Shown here: one piece after another, positions 1 through 8,503 of the stretch | How the letters are laid out: every line of letters begins with the position of its first letter | Position numbering within the stretch: position 1 is the first letter of the stretch | Source: G963668655 sp963668655 | GTDB lineage: Bacteria > Myxococcota_A > SURF-8 | Length of the DNA: 64,000 bases | Direction of reading: 5' to 3' | Assembly (NCBI GenBank): GCA_963668655.2 | Contig: CAXXPQ010000002.1 | Location: 868,001-932,000, forward strand | Translations under genes and position numbers: made by a program | Notes under the pieces: generated by a model | What the model was told of the DNA's origin: nothing | The model's input: only the letters and a program-made list of their open reading frames with translations | Databases searched by the model: none

Positions 1-729
1 GCCAAGAACAACGAACCCGTCTGCGAATACCATAGCTGGCAGCGCCGCAGCGTTTCGTACTACTTCAAGAACAAATCGCGTTATCTGAACAGCCGCAAGG
101 CCGACAGCCACAAGCGCTTTTTCCGCACGCCGGGCAAACTGTACTGCATGGTGGACAGAAGCATCCTCGGAAAATTGCGCGAGCGGGTGCGCAAGGACAA
201 CCAGCGCGAGCTGTTCATCGTCAACAGCCGCCACCCCTTCACCTACCTGGTCAGCACCGAGGCCCCGGAGAACCAGAAGCACAAAAAAACCGACTACCTG
301 TTCGAAAAGGAACCGCTGATCGTCAACCGCATGGATGTCGATTTCGAAAACGGTATCCGGCTTCTGGGCTGGGAAATCGAGGAACCCGAGGTCAAACTGG
401 GAACGCAGGTCAAGATTTCCCTGTATTTCCAGGCCATGAAGGATATCGATGAGGATTATCAGGTGTTCATCCACGGCGATATGTCCGGAGGCGGCGGACG
501 GCTGAACGGCGATCACACGCCCGTAAGCGGGCAGTATCCCACCGGCCGGTGGGAAAAGGGCGATATCGTCAAGGACACCTGGACGGGGGCGGTAAGCCGC
601 AACCTCGCCACCGGTCGCATGAGCCTGCATGTGGGCTGGTTCAATTCCAAAGGCCGGGTGAAAGTCACCAAGGGCCGGGATGACGGAGAGGACCGTATCC
701 GCATCGGAAATATCCAGGTTACCGAATAG
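1..729 (+). CDS. C-terminal part of a membrane protein, possibly a glycosyltransferase (5' end outside window)
   Basis: The frame is open from base 1, so only the last 242 residues are present; an internal ATG at 148 is unlikely to be the real start. The first part resembles the soluble tail of GT39/ArnT-like membrane glycosyltransferases, with a segment reading YCMVDRS. It is followed by a beta-rich Ig-like region from about residue 110 (GIRLLGWEIEEPEV and VFIHGD). No membrane segment or catalytic motif lies in the visible part, so the family is inferred from the tail only. It ends 11 nt before the next gene, on the same strand. Confidence 0.5.
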   Translation, partial: AKNNEPVCEYHSWQRRSVSYYFKNKSRYLNSRKADSHKRFFRTPGKLYCMVDRSILGKLRERVRKDNQRELFIVNSRHPFTYLVSTEAPENQKHKKTDYLFEKEPLIVNRMDVDFENGIRLLGWEIEEPEVKLGTQVKISLYFQAMKDIDEDYQVFIHGDMSGGGGRLNGDHTPVSGQYPTGRWEKGDIVKDTWTGAVSRNLATGRMSLHVGWFNSKGRVKVTKGRDDGEDRIRIGNIQVTE

Positions 730-740
730 GACGAAAACGG

Positions 741-2048
741 ATGGATTTCCGGCGCTTCCACGGCATGTTCCTTTGCTTTCTGCTGGCCGCCTTTCTGGCG
801 GCGGCTTGTTCCTCCTCCGGCGATTCCGGCCCGGGCACGGACGGAGATACGGAACGGGAGACGGATGGCGACGGAGAAACGGACGGGGAACTTCCCGATT
901 CGGACGGCGATTCGGACGATGAATCCGCCTCCGGCGGCGATAGGGATGCCGAGGCCGACGCCCCCGATTTTTCGCCCGCCGACCGCCCCGGCCCTCATCA
1001 TGCGGCGGCCATTCTGCACACCTTCACGGATCCGGAGCGGGATCGGGAACTTCCCGGCATCGTCTGGTATCCCACCGACGAAACCGAGGGCCCCACGGTC
1101 AACTATCTCCTGGGACTCGTCTCGGACACGGGCGTTCTGGACGGAGCCGCCCCGGCCCTCGCCGGACCCGCCCCGCTGGTGATTTTCTCCCACGGCCACC
1201 AGGCCTTCGACGCCCAGTCCTATTTTCTGACGGAATACCTGGCCACTCACGGATACATCGTAGCCGCCTGCAACCACACGGACGACACCTTCACCGCGCT
1301 GGGCAACGAAAAGCTGATTCAAAGCGCCATGGACCGCCCCGTGGACGTTTCGATCCTGATCGATACGCTGCTTGCCTGGAATGCCGAGGAAGGCCATCGG
1401 TTTCACGGCCTGGTGGATCCCGAACGTATCGCCGTCATCGGCCACAGTTACGGCGGATACACGGCCGTCGCGTCCGTCGGTCCTTCGCTGGACATCCCGG
1501 CCTTTTTGGACGAGTGCCGGGAGAAAGGCGAGGACGGCTGGCAGGGCGCGTACGAATTCTGCGATATTTTTCTGGACGCCGATGCGACGCCGGCGGAAAA
1601 CTGCCGTCCCTGCTCCCTTGGCGACGCCCGCATCAAGGTTTCCATTCCCATGTCTCCGGCCTTCGAACCGCTGTTTTCCGACAATGCTCTCCGGAACGTG
1701 ACCGTACCCATGCTGCTGATGGCGGGATCCATCGATGAAGTGATTCCCCCCGATCAAGTGCGGCTGTATTTCGAGCACACGCCGCACGGAACTCTGTACT
1801 GGGAACTTTCCGGCGCCACGCACTATACGTTTTCAAACGTCTGCGATCTGGAATCCCTGGCTTCCATCGAGAAATTCCGCTGCGGAGAGCAAACCATCGG
1901 CAAACAACGCGCCTTCGACCTGATCGCCACGGCCTGCACGGCCTTTTTGGGGTGGCGTCTCCTGGAGGATGCACGCTACGAACGTTATTTCGAGGGCGAT
2001 TATCTGGCCGCAACGCCGGAGATTGCTCTGGAGAGACATACGAAATGA
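741..2048 (+). CDS. Lipoprotein alpha/beta hydrolase (PAF-acetylhydrolase or dienelactone hydrolase-like)
   Basis: A 435-residue exported lipoprotein. The signal peptide ends in a lipobox (AAAC) and is followed by a linker of about 50 residues made mostly of D, G, E, S and A. The hydrolase domain shows the oxyanion region FSHGHQAF, the nucleophile elbow GHSYGG, a late acidic position in AGSIDEVIPP and a catalytic His candidate in GATHYTF. This order is seen in PAF-acetylhydrolase/chlorophyllase-type enzymes. Substrate is unknown; an ester or short acyl group at the cell surface is likely. An AGGA about 9 nt upstream supports the ATG. The methyltransferase gene follows closely. Confidence 0.8.
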   Translation: MDFRRFHGMFLCFLLAAFLAAACSSSGDSGPGTDGDTERETDGDGETDGELPDSDGDSDDESASGGDRDAEADAPDFSPADRPGPHHAAAILHTFTDPERDRELPGIVWYPTDETEGPTVNYLLGLVSDTGVLDGAAPALAGPAPLVIFSHGHQAFDAQSYFLTEYLATHGYIVAACNHTDDTFTALGNEKLIQSAMDRPVDVSILIDTLLAWNAEEGHRFHGLVDPERIAVIGHSYGGYTAVASVGPSLDIPAFLDECREKGEDGWQGAYEFCDIFLDADATPAENCRPCSLGDARIKVSIPMSPAFEPLFSDNALRNVTVPMLLMAGSIDEVIPPDQVRLYFEHTPHGTLYWELSGATHYTFSNVCDLESLASIEKFRCGEQTIGKQRAFDLIATACTAFLGWRLLEDARYERYFEGDYLAATPEIALERHTK

Positions 2049-2097
2049 GATCCTTCGGTCCGGTATCCGTTCGAAACGCGGAAGATGGGGGCTCGCC

Positions 2098-2832
2098 ATG
2101 GCTCGCAAATCCCTGATCGGCCGGATGTTTTATCTGGCGCGGGACGTCATGTGGCGGCGCATGTACCCCGTTCTCCGAACCTACAGCCACGGCCACGTCC
2201 TGGACGTGGGCGGCTGGGACTTTTTTCTGACGGCGAAACGAAAGGGCGTCCCTTTTTCCCGCTGGACGACGTTGGAGCCGGACGCGGACAAACTGATGGA
2301 ATCCTTCGACCCGCGGGCGGAAGTGGTTCAGGGCGACGGTTGCGCCATGCCGTTCGAAGATGAAAGTTTCGACACCGTGCTGAATCTCCAAGTGCTGGAA
2401 CACGTTTTCGAACCGCTTCGCATGGTGGCCGAAATCCGGCGCGTCCTGAAACCGGGAGGACACGCCGTCTTTCTGATCCCCCAGTCGAACACCATCCACC
2501 TGGAACCTCATCACTATTACAACTTCACCCGTTTCTGGGTGAAAAAGGCCATGGAAACCAACGGGTTCGAGACGATTCGGCTGGAACCTCTGGGGGGATT
2601 CTTCAACAGCGAAGCCTCGCGCCTGCTGCATTTCATGGTTCAGAGCCTGACCCGGCGGCTGAAATCCCCCACCGGAGACCGGCGGCCGCTTCCGTTTTAC
2701 GGGTTGTATCCGTTCATGGTCGTCTCGGCGCTGGCCATCCTTCCTCTTTTTCTGCTTTTTGGGCTTGCCGATCTGAGGGAAGAAGCCAACAACCATCTCT
2801 GCGTGGTGAGGAAACCTTCGGCAAGAGACTGA
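2098..2832 (+). CDS. Class I SAM-dependent methyltransferase with C-terminal membrane helix
   Basis: A methyltransferase_11-type protein of 244 residues. Motif I is VLDVGGWDFF, followed by DGCAMPFEDESFD (motif II region) and VLKPGGHAVFLIP (motif III). After the Rossmann domain, a hydrophobic helix near residues 205-230 probably tethers it to the membrane. The frame is open upstream to 1969, but that would overlap the hydrolase gene. The ATG at 2098, after a G-rich stretch, gives a normal N-terminus, so it was chosen. The acceptor is unknown; a quinone, lipid or glycan precursor would all fit. Confidence 0.75.
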   Translation: MARKSLIGRMFYLARDVMWRRMYPVLRTYSHGHVLDVGGWDFFLTAKRKGVPFSRWTTLEPDADKLMESFDPRAEVVQGDGCAMPFEDESFDTVLNLQVLEHVFEPLRMVAEIRRVLKPGGHAVFLIPQSNTIHLEPHHYYNFTRFWVKKAMETNGFETIRLEPLGGFFNSEASRLLHFMVQSLTRRLKSPTGDRRPLPFYGLYPFMVVSALAILPLFLLFGLADLREEANNHLCVVRKPSARD

Positions 2833-2972
2833 ATTCGTTTGGGTTCCCGTCCCATTCCTGTTTCATTTCCACGGGCGGTCGTTCCACCGGCGGCCCGTTT
2901 CTTCTCCGAAGATTTCCGGATACGAACGGAGATGTGGAGCGGCGAGATCGCTGCAAAGCTGTAAAATCGAAC

Positions 2973-2995
2973 CCCGGGAAGAACCACCTCCCGGG
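2973..2995. terminator. Stem-loop between convergent genes (probable hcp terminator)
   Basis: A perfect 7-bp stem CCCGGGA/TCCCGGG with a 9-nt loop lies between the convergent methyltransferase and hcp genes. On the minus strand it is followed shortly by GATTTTAC, a weak U-rich tail. Confidence 0.45.
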
Positions 2996-3027
2996 ATCCG
3001 GATCGTACGGGAAAGCCCGGCGGACCG

Positions 3028-4647
3028 TCAGCCCAGAATGGACTTCAGATCCTCCTCCACCGTGGTGATGGGCTTGATGTCGAAGTTTTCCACCAGTACG
3101 TTCAGCACCGCGGGCGTCACGAAAGCCGGAAGCGTCGGTCCCAGGCGGATGCCCTTGATCCCCAGGTGCAAAAGCGAAAGTAGAATGGCCACGGCCTTCT
3201 GTTCGTACCAGGAAAGAATCATGGAAAGCGGCAAGCCATTGACATCCGTTCCGAAGGCGTCCGCCAGGGCGGCGGCGATCCGGATGGCCGAATAGGCGTC
3301 GTTGCACTGGCCGATGTCCAGAAGGCGCGGAATCCCGCCGATGTCGCCGAACTCCAGCTTGTTGAAGCGATACTTGCCGCAGGCCAGGGTCAGGATCACG
3401 CAGTCGTCCGGGACGGCTTTCGCCATTTCGGTGAAATAGCTGCGTCCGGGCTTCGCGCCGTCGCAGCCGCCGATCAGGAAAAAGTGCTTGATATCTCCGT
3501 TCTTTACGGCCGCGATAACCTTGTCCGCCACGCCCAGAACGGCGTTTCGTCCGAAACCGACGGTGATGAAATGCTCCGGAGCGTCCTCCGTGAAGCCGGG
3601 CGTTTCCAAGGCGGCCCGGATGACGGGCGTGAAGTCGTAGCCCTCGATGTGCGTGACGCCCGGCCAGGCCACCAGGTCGGTGGTGAAGATGCGGCCCTTG
3701 TATTCCTCTTTCGGTTTCTGGATGCAGTTGGTGGTCATCAGAATCGCGCCCGGAAAGGCGTCGAATTCCTCGCGCTGCTTCTGCCAGGCGGAACCGTAGT
3801 TGCCCGCCAGATGGGCGTATTTTTTCAGACCGGGATAGGCCAGGGTCGGCAGCATTTCCCCGTGGGTGTAAACGTTGATTCCCTTCCCCTCGGTCTGCTT
3901 CAGGATTTCCTCCAGGTCTTTCAGGTCGTGGCCGGAAACCAGGATGCACTTGCCCTTGACGGGCGTCACGCGGACCCGGGTGGGTTCGGGATGGCCGTAG
4001 GTTTCCGTGTTGGCGTGGTCCAGGCGTTCCATGGCCGTAAGATTGATTTCTCCCACCTTGAGCGCCATGCCGGTCAGTTCCCCGGCGTCGTGGCTTTCCG
4101 TAAGGAAGTTCAGAACTTCGTGGATGGAGGCGTAAACGCCCTCGTCCACGACGCCCAGGATCTCGGCGTGATCCAGATAGGCGCAGACGCCCTTCAGTCC
4201 GTAGGTGATGAGTTCCTTCAACCCGGTGACGTCCTCGCCCTCGGTATCCTTGCGGATGGAGATGGAGAGCGATTCGCCGCGCCGGACGAGATCGTCGAGG
4301 CTTCCGGTAAGATCCAGATCGGCGAAACCTCCCGGGGAGACCGTCGCTCCGGTTTTCTCCCGGAAAAATTTTCCGGCCTTTTCACGCAGACGGGCGGCTT
4401 GGCCGATGAGTTTCACGAGGCGCTCCGGATCGAAATTCACGTTGGTGATGGTGGAGAAGACGGCCTTGACGGTGAAGGTGTCGATCTCGGCGTCCCGGAC
4501 GCCCGCCCGGTGCATGTACATGCCGATGCCCTTCGCCGCTGCCAGAAGCAGATCCTGGAGGGCCGCCACGTCGGGTTGTTTGCCGCAGACGCCCGCCACC
4601 GTGCATCCCGTTCCCTTCGCCGTCTGTTCGCACTGATAACAAAACAT
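3028..4647 (-). CDS. hcp: Hybrid cluster protein (hydroxylamine reductase / NO reductase)
   Basis: A 539-residue class I hybrid cluster protein. The N-terminal Cys motif C-X2-C-X8-C-X5-C (C3, C6, C15, C21) binds the proximal Fe-S cluster. Hybrid-cluster ligands lie in HGEMLP, in a Cys-containing region near TTNCIQKP, and in CDGAKPGRSYF and LACGKYRF. The family reduces NO and hydroxylamine in the anaerobic cytoplasm and takes part in nitrosative stress defence. Length matches class I proteins of anaerobes. AAGGAG 6 nt before the ATG decides the start. It is monocistronic here, with no hcr reductase beside it, so the electron donor is probably a ferredoxin or rubredoxin elsewhere. A dyad at 4767-4780 probably regulates it. 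Confidence 0.95.
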   Translation of the reverse strand: MFCYQCEQTAKGTGCTVAGVCGKQPDVAALQDLLLAAAKGIGMYMHRAGVRDAEIDTFTVKAVFSTITNVNFDPERLVKLIGQAARLREKAGKFFREKTGATVSPGGFADLDLTGSLDDLVRRGESLSISIRKDTEGEDVTGLKELITYGLKGVCAYLDHAEILGVVDEGVYASIHEVLNFLTESHDAGELTGMALKVGEINLTAMERLDHANTETYGHPEPTRVRVTPVKGKCILVSGHDLKDLEEILKQTEGKGINVYTHGEMLPTLAYPGLKKYAHLAGNYGSAWQKQREEFDAFPGAILMTTNCIQKPKEEYKGRIFTTDLVAWPGVTHIEGYDFTPVIRAALETPGFTEDAPEHFITVGFGRNAVLGVADKVIAAVKNGDIKHFFLIGGCDGAKPGRSYFTEMAKAVPDDCVILTLACGKYRFNKLEFGDIGGIPRLLDIGQCNDAYSAIRIAAALADAFGTDVNGLPLSMILSWYEQKAVAILLSLLHLGIKGIRLGPTLPAFVTPAVLNVLVENFDIKPITTVEEDLKSILG

Positions 4648-4740
4648 GTCGTTCTCCTTTTTCCCGGTTTTCGTTCATTGTTTCCTGTCCGTGGGTCCGG
4701 ACTCCGTGTTTCGTTCGGATCGGTCACCATTTGCGTGAAG

Positions 4741-4780
4741 GTTACAACGAAGAGCGGAGGGGCGCATTGACCGAAGTCAA
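4741..4780 (-). promoter_or_regulatory. hcp promoter with FNR/HcpR-type dyad
   Basis: TTGAC-CGAA-GTCAA at 4767-4780 is a perfect CRP/FNR-class palindrome. On the minus strand a -10-like TGTAAC (4746 to 4741) would place the start of transcription near 4734. That puts the dyad centre at about -40, the class II activator position. HcpR, a CRP/FNR-family regulator, is known to control hcp in many anaerobes. That HcpR binds here is inference. Confidence 0.55.
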
Positions 4781-4890
4781 GGAACGGGGAATTTCCGCGC
4801 GAAAACGTCAAGCGAAATGGAATGCGGCGCTTTGCGGGGTTGCTTGAGTTTTTTTGTTCAACTCCCGATTCCGGGGAGATTTTTCGCTTG

Positions 4891-5142
4891 ATGAAAAGAA
4901 GGTGGGAGCTTTTCGTTCCCTTCCCCGACGGAGCCGCCTCGCGTCATGAGGCGCAAAAACCGGGGCGGAAAAGGGCGGCAGTCAAGGCCGGAGCGAGTGA
5001 AACGAGCGGAGCACGTTCAGCCTTGACGGCCGACCGCGCCCCGGTACAAGCCGATGGTGACGCGAGAAAAAGCGAAGGAGGCGGAAGGGAACCCCCTTCC
5101 TCGATGGTGAGCCTTGTCCTAAAACACTCTCCGATTTCTCCC
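4891..5142 (+). repeat. Dispersed structured repeat, copy 1
   Basis: About 250 bp nearly identical to 56400-56653 in the same orientation. Conserved parts include three inverted repeats: CGCCTC/GAGGCG, GTCAAGGC/GCCTTGAC and GGAAGGG/CCCTTCC. Open frames cross it on both strands, but a 1-nt length difference between copies inside a conserved block argues against coding. It lies in the divergent region between hcp and the CPBP gene. Confidence 0.75.
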
Positions 5143-5269
5143 GGGAAAGAAGAGTTGACCATTTTTCCGGGAGGCGTTCCGCCCCGCCGAAAGCGCTTCC
5201 CCGCTTGCCATTTTTCCAAATCGCGCTATCATGCCCCATCGGCATGGCGAACGGACGAAAGGTGCGGGC

Positions 5270-6013
5270 ATGGGCTGGTTCCGAAACGAAATGAAGCACT
5301 GGTGGCGCACCTATACGGAAGGCCTGCCGTTTTTCCCGGTTTTCGCGCTGGTGCTGGTCACCTGCCTGGTGATCCTGGACGAGACCTACGGCAAGACGGG
5401 CTATTTCCGCCGCCACCTGGGATGGATGAAGGACGATCCGCGCGCGTGCTGCAAGCTTCTGCCGCATCTCTACTGGTTCGGCATGTCCTTCCTGTTTTAC
5501 GCCGCGATTCCCATCGCTTCGCTGTGGATCTTCCGAAAGCGCCTGAAGGATTTCGGGCTGCGGCTGGGCGACTGGCGGCTGGGGCTGAAGGTGATGGTTG
5601 TCTTTGCGGTCGGCATGGCGCTCGTGGTGGCCGTCGCCGTGCAGACGGACAGCTTCTCCTCGCACTATCCCTTCAACAAGGCCGCCCTGGCCGGCGTCGC
5701 CCCGTTCCTTCTGTACGAAAGCTTTTACTGGCTGTACTTCTTCGCCTGGGAGTTCGTCTGGCGCGGCTATCTGCTGTTCGGGCTTTATCCGCACATCAAG
5801 AACTGGGCCATCGTGGTGCAGATGGTGCCCTTCGCCATTCTGCACGTCGGCAAGCCCGTGCCGGAAGTCTTCGCCTCGGTCTTTGCGGGACTGCTTCTGG
5901 GGGCGTTCGCCTTGCGCAGCCGCAGCATGCTGTACTGCTGGCTTCTACACGCCATCGCCGCGTCCTGCATGGACTTCAGCGTTTTCACGCTGAAAGGAAC
6001 CTGGGCCTGGTAG
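5270..6013 (+). CDS. CPBP-family intramembrane protease (CAAX protease-like)
   Basis: A 247-residue polytopic membrane protein. The C-terminal half carries the CPBP/ABI signature. Motif 1 appears as WEFVWRGYLLFGL, so the usual EExxxR has only its second Glu plus Arg. Motif 2 is FAILHVGKP with the FxxxH histidine, and motif 3 is LLHAIAAS. The family includes CAAX prenyl proteases and bacteriocin self-immunity proteins. The role here is unknown. The ATG at 5270 has AAAGG 7 nt upstream, so it is preferred over ATG 5231, which would add 13 residues without a ribosome site. Confidence 0.75.
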   Translation: MGWFRNEMKHWWRTYTEGLPFFPVFALVLVTCLVILDETYGKTGYFRRHLGWMKDDPRACCKLLPHLYWFGMSFLFYAAIPIASLWIFRKRLKDFGLRLGDWRLGLKVMVVFAVGMALVVAVAVQTDSFSSHYPFNKAALAGVAPFLLYESFYWLYFFAWEFVWRGYLLFGLYPHIKNWAIVVQMVPFAILHVGKPVPEVFASVFAGLLLGAFALRSRSMLYCWLLHAIAASCMDFSVFTLKGTWAW

Positions 6014-6052
6014 GGACGCGCTTTCGCAAAAGCGCCGATTTCCGTACGCCCA

Positions 6053-6514
6053 CTAGCCTTCCGCCCGCACGGCCAGGGCCTCGCCCCGCGCGGTGAGTTT
6101 CTCACCTGCGTACAGCTCCACCTCCACCACGGACGAGCGCTCGCCTTCCTTCGTCACCCGCCCGCGAATCAGAAGCTCGCGATCCACGGGCGTGGGCTTC
6201 AGATATTCCACCGTGAGCTTGCGCGTCATGAACATGGCCTCGGAACGCTCCAGTCCGCCCGGGTTGTGGCGCAGAAGATGCACGCCCACGGCGGTCCAGA
6301 TGGCGTGGCAGTCCAGCACGGTGGCGATGACGCCGCCGTTCAGAATGCCCGGAAAGGCCTGGTGGTGGGGTTCGGGCGTGAAGCGACAGACGGCCTGTTC
6401 GCCTTCCATGCGGCTTTTGATGCGCAGGCCGTTCGCGTTGTCCGCGCCGCATCCGTAGCAGACGCGCGCGCCGTGGCCTTCCGGCAATCGATCCTGAAGC
6501 GGGCGTTCGGTCAT
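6053..6514 (-). CDS. PaaI-type hotdog-fold thioesterase
   Basis: A 153-residue hotdog thioesterase. It starts with a CYGCGADNANGLRIK segment common in this subfamily. The central helix region reads ILNGGVIATVLDCHAIW, holding the G-G pair and the catalytic acidic position (Asp). Such enzymes hydrolyse acyl-CoA thioesters in the cytoplasm. The open frame continues upstream to 6832, but AAGGAG about 7 nt before the ATG at 6514 and family length fix the start. Its 3' end is convergent with the CPBP gene. Confidence 0.8.
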   Translation of the reverse strand: MTERPLQDRLPEGHGARVCYGCGADNANGLRIKSRMEGEQAVCRFTPEPHHQAFPGILNGGVIATVLDCHAIWTAVGVHLLRHNPGGLERSEAMFMTRKLTVEYLKPTPVDRELLIRGRVTKEGERSSVVEVELYAGEKLTARGEALAVRAEG

Positions 6515-6984
6515 CCGGTTTCTCCTTTTCCGCTTTTTCGCTTTTGCTTCTTCGTGTTTTTCGGTTCGTGTTTCAGGATTTTCCGGTTCTTCGGCAGGCG
6601 GGTCGCGCCCGCCCTTGCGTCGTTCATACCAAGCCCGGGGCGATTTGTCGAGCTTCCCCGATTCCGGCTTTCCGAAACGGGTGTTTCGGCGCATTTTTCC
6701 GCGTGCGTCCGGGTGAACGCTTTTTGCGCTGTAACCGATGGATATTCTTATGTTTTCATGGGATTTTGCATTCGTCCGGACGGGACGCGAAAAACGCGTC
6801 GTTTTCGACTTTTTCGCCGCGCTCGCGGCCATCCGGCCAACTTTGGAATAAGATATGTGATATCAATGGGTTACGGCTACGCCTAGCTCGAATTTCATGA
6901 TTTTCCATGTCCCGGGACAATGGGCCTATGACCCGGTCGGGGTGCGGCGCGTGTTTTTAGGATCGTATCGTCACGGGTTATTTA
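6515..6984. other. Intergenic stretch, no gene recognised
   Basis: About 470 bp between the thioesterase start and the IS630 element. It should contain the thioesterase promoter. A small hairpin, GACGCG-AAAAA-CGCGTC, lies near 6783-6799. I see no coding signature on either strand. Confidence 0.5.
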
Positions 6985-8098
6985 TTAACCCGGTCCCATT
7001 AACATAGCGTACTATGCGGCATACTTCACCTTTCGGTGTTCGAAATATTTGCATACTCTCGATGGTGTTTTCTGAAGCATTCGCATATGTGACAATATCT
7101 TCTTCTTCAACTGCTTCTCGTTTCTGGCCGGAGCGCCGGAATGCACACCCGCCTTCAGGTCACAATTGAGAAGTTCGTCCGGATTCAGCTCCGGCGAGTA
7201 CGACGGCAGGTGAAAAACCTCGATCTCGCTCCGATGCGTCGTCAGCCACTCTTTCACAATCTTTGCGTGATGCACACGCAGGTTGTCCAGGATCACGAAG
7301 ATCTTCCGCCCGGCGTCTCGAATAAGCTGTTTTAAAAACTTGATGAGCAATTGGGCATTCATCGCTTTGTTGTAAATCATGAAACGCACCTTACCCTGAT
7401 TGGTTACCGTCGAGATCAAACTGGCGGATTTGCGTTGCGCGTTCAAGCGAATCACCGGCGTCTTGCCTTTCGGCGCACAACCTCGCCCGTGTTGGCTGTC
7501 GGATCTCAGCCCTGTCTCATCCGCCCAATGAATCTCGGCGTTTTCCGCTTTTGCACGGGCATGAATCGCCGGATATTCATCGTCCAGCCAGCGCCCAACC
7601 GCCTTGGGATTCTGTTCGTAGGCCCGCTTCAAAGGCTCTTGTGGGGTGAATCCCCAGCGCTTCAAGTAGCGACCGATCGTTCGAACGGCAATCGCTACAC
7701 CGAAGTGATCGTGGATCAATTCCACCACGGCCCGACGGGTCCATAGGGCGAAGCCCAACTTTAACTGATCAGGGGTCTTTTCCGCGATCAGGTCACGAAT
7801 CTCGCGCTCCTGCTCGGAATTCAAACGGCGATAGCGACCGATTTGACGTCCTCGCTTGGGGGGATCAAGCGCCGCATTTCCTCCTTGCTTGTACAGCGTC
7901 CACCATTTCCGCACGGTGGATTCCCCAACTCCGAACGCTTCAGCCACCGCTGTATGCGTGTGTCCGTGAAGCTTCATTCGCACCGCCCGTCTGCGCAAGT
8001 CGTACAACTCATTTCCGGTCAAATGCAGGTTTTCGTTTTTCATCCATTCAGTATACACCAATTCGACCCAGATCGCTATGAATATACGACCGGGTTAA
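6985..8098 (-). mobile_element. Complete IS630-family insertion sequence
   Basis: The ends are perfect inverted repeats: TTAACCCGGTC at 6985-6995 and GACCGGGTTAA at 8088-8098. Each is flanked by TA (6983-6984 and 8099-8100), the target-site duplication expected of IS630/Tc1-mariner elements. The element is about 1.1 kb with a single intact transposase, so it may be active. Confidence 0.9.
7012..8061 (-). CDS. IS630-family transposase
   Basis: A 349-residue DDE transposase. N-terminal helix-turn-helix domains contain GVGESTVRKWW and the linker PPKRGRQIGR. The catalytic acidic residues fall in HWADETGL, VILDNLRVHHA and SPELNPDELLN, the third being Glu. No frameshift or stop interrupts it. The start may instead be the ATG six codons downstream. 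It lies entirely within the 6985-8098 element. Confidence 0.93.
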   Translation of the reverse strand: MVYTEWMKNENLHLTGNELYDLRRRAVRMKLHGHTHTAVAEAFGVGESTVRKWWTLYKQGGNAALDPPKRGRQIGRYRRLNSEQEREIRDLIAEKTPDQLKLGFALWTRRAVVELIHDHFGVAIAVRTIGRYLKRWGFTPQEPLKRAYEQNPKAVGRWLDDEYPAIHARAKAENAEIHWADETGLRSDSQHGRGCAPKGKTPVIRLNAQRKSASLISTVTNQGKVRFMIYNKAMNAQLLIKFLKQLIRDAGRKIFVILDNLRVHHAKIVKEWLTTHRSEIEVFHLPSYSPELNPDELLNCDLKAGVHSGAPARNEKQLKKKILSHMRMLQKTPSRVCKYFEHRKVKYAA

Positions 8099-8175
8099 TA
8101 AGTATCCTATCACGGATTAAAAATATGAAAATTGGTCGAAATGAGGGCGCCATCGTCTTACTCGCGGAGCGAGGA

Positions 8176-8222
8176 AGGCTGTGTTTTCCATGTATTCACA
8201 GCCTCCCGGACCTTCCGGTCCG
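8176..8222 (+). other. Two tandem stem-loops downstream of the IS
   Basis: AGGCTGTG (8176-8183) pairs with CACAGCCT (8197-8204). CGGACC-TTCC-GGTCCG follows at 8207-8222. Both stems are perfect and only 2 nt apart. No T-tract follows, so a plain terminator is not obvious. They lie about 280 nt before the plsB-like gene, upstream of its promoter. Confidence 0.5.
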
Positions 8223-8387
8223 TGAGACTATGGCACCCTTTGGATTTATGAATGACTAGTAATAACAAATACATACCGCTTGGTTATATAACATGTGACG
8301 ACACTGCCTAGGACCGGCTTTCCGATGCATGGGGCGGTTTTCCGGATCCAGAAATGCGTAGACATTTCCGATGGTTCTGGTATAATC

Positions 8388-8396
8388 AAAAAGATT
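8388..8396 (+). promoter_or_regulatory. Extended -10 promoter of the glycerolipid operon
   Basis: TGG directly followed by a perfect TATAAT (8391-8396) is an extended -10 element. No good -35 hexamer sits 17 nt upstream. It would give a leader of about 100 nt before the ATG at 8504. Confidence 0.5.
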
Positions 8397-8503
8397 CCAG
8401 ACAACCGTGGCGGTTTTCGTAACGGAAGATCGAAGGCCGCCGGACGAGACAACCAGCATCCGGGAATCCAGACAGAACGAACCATCGGCCCGGGGGAAGA
8501 CGC

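Noticed and set aside
513..1823. Long minus-strand frame opposite the lipoprotein hydrolase
   Set aside because: No domain or membrane pattern, and it mirrors a clear plus-strand gene. It is a GC-rich antisense shadow; the same holds for 9876-12074 and 15778-18078 (minus) and 56807-59218 (plus).
4944..5219. Minus-strand frame in the repeat, similar to one at 56282-56695
   Set aside because: The similarity comes from the repeat DNA itself. An indel between copies changes the frame and no ribosome site is present.
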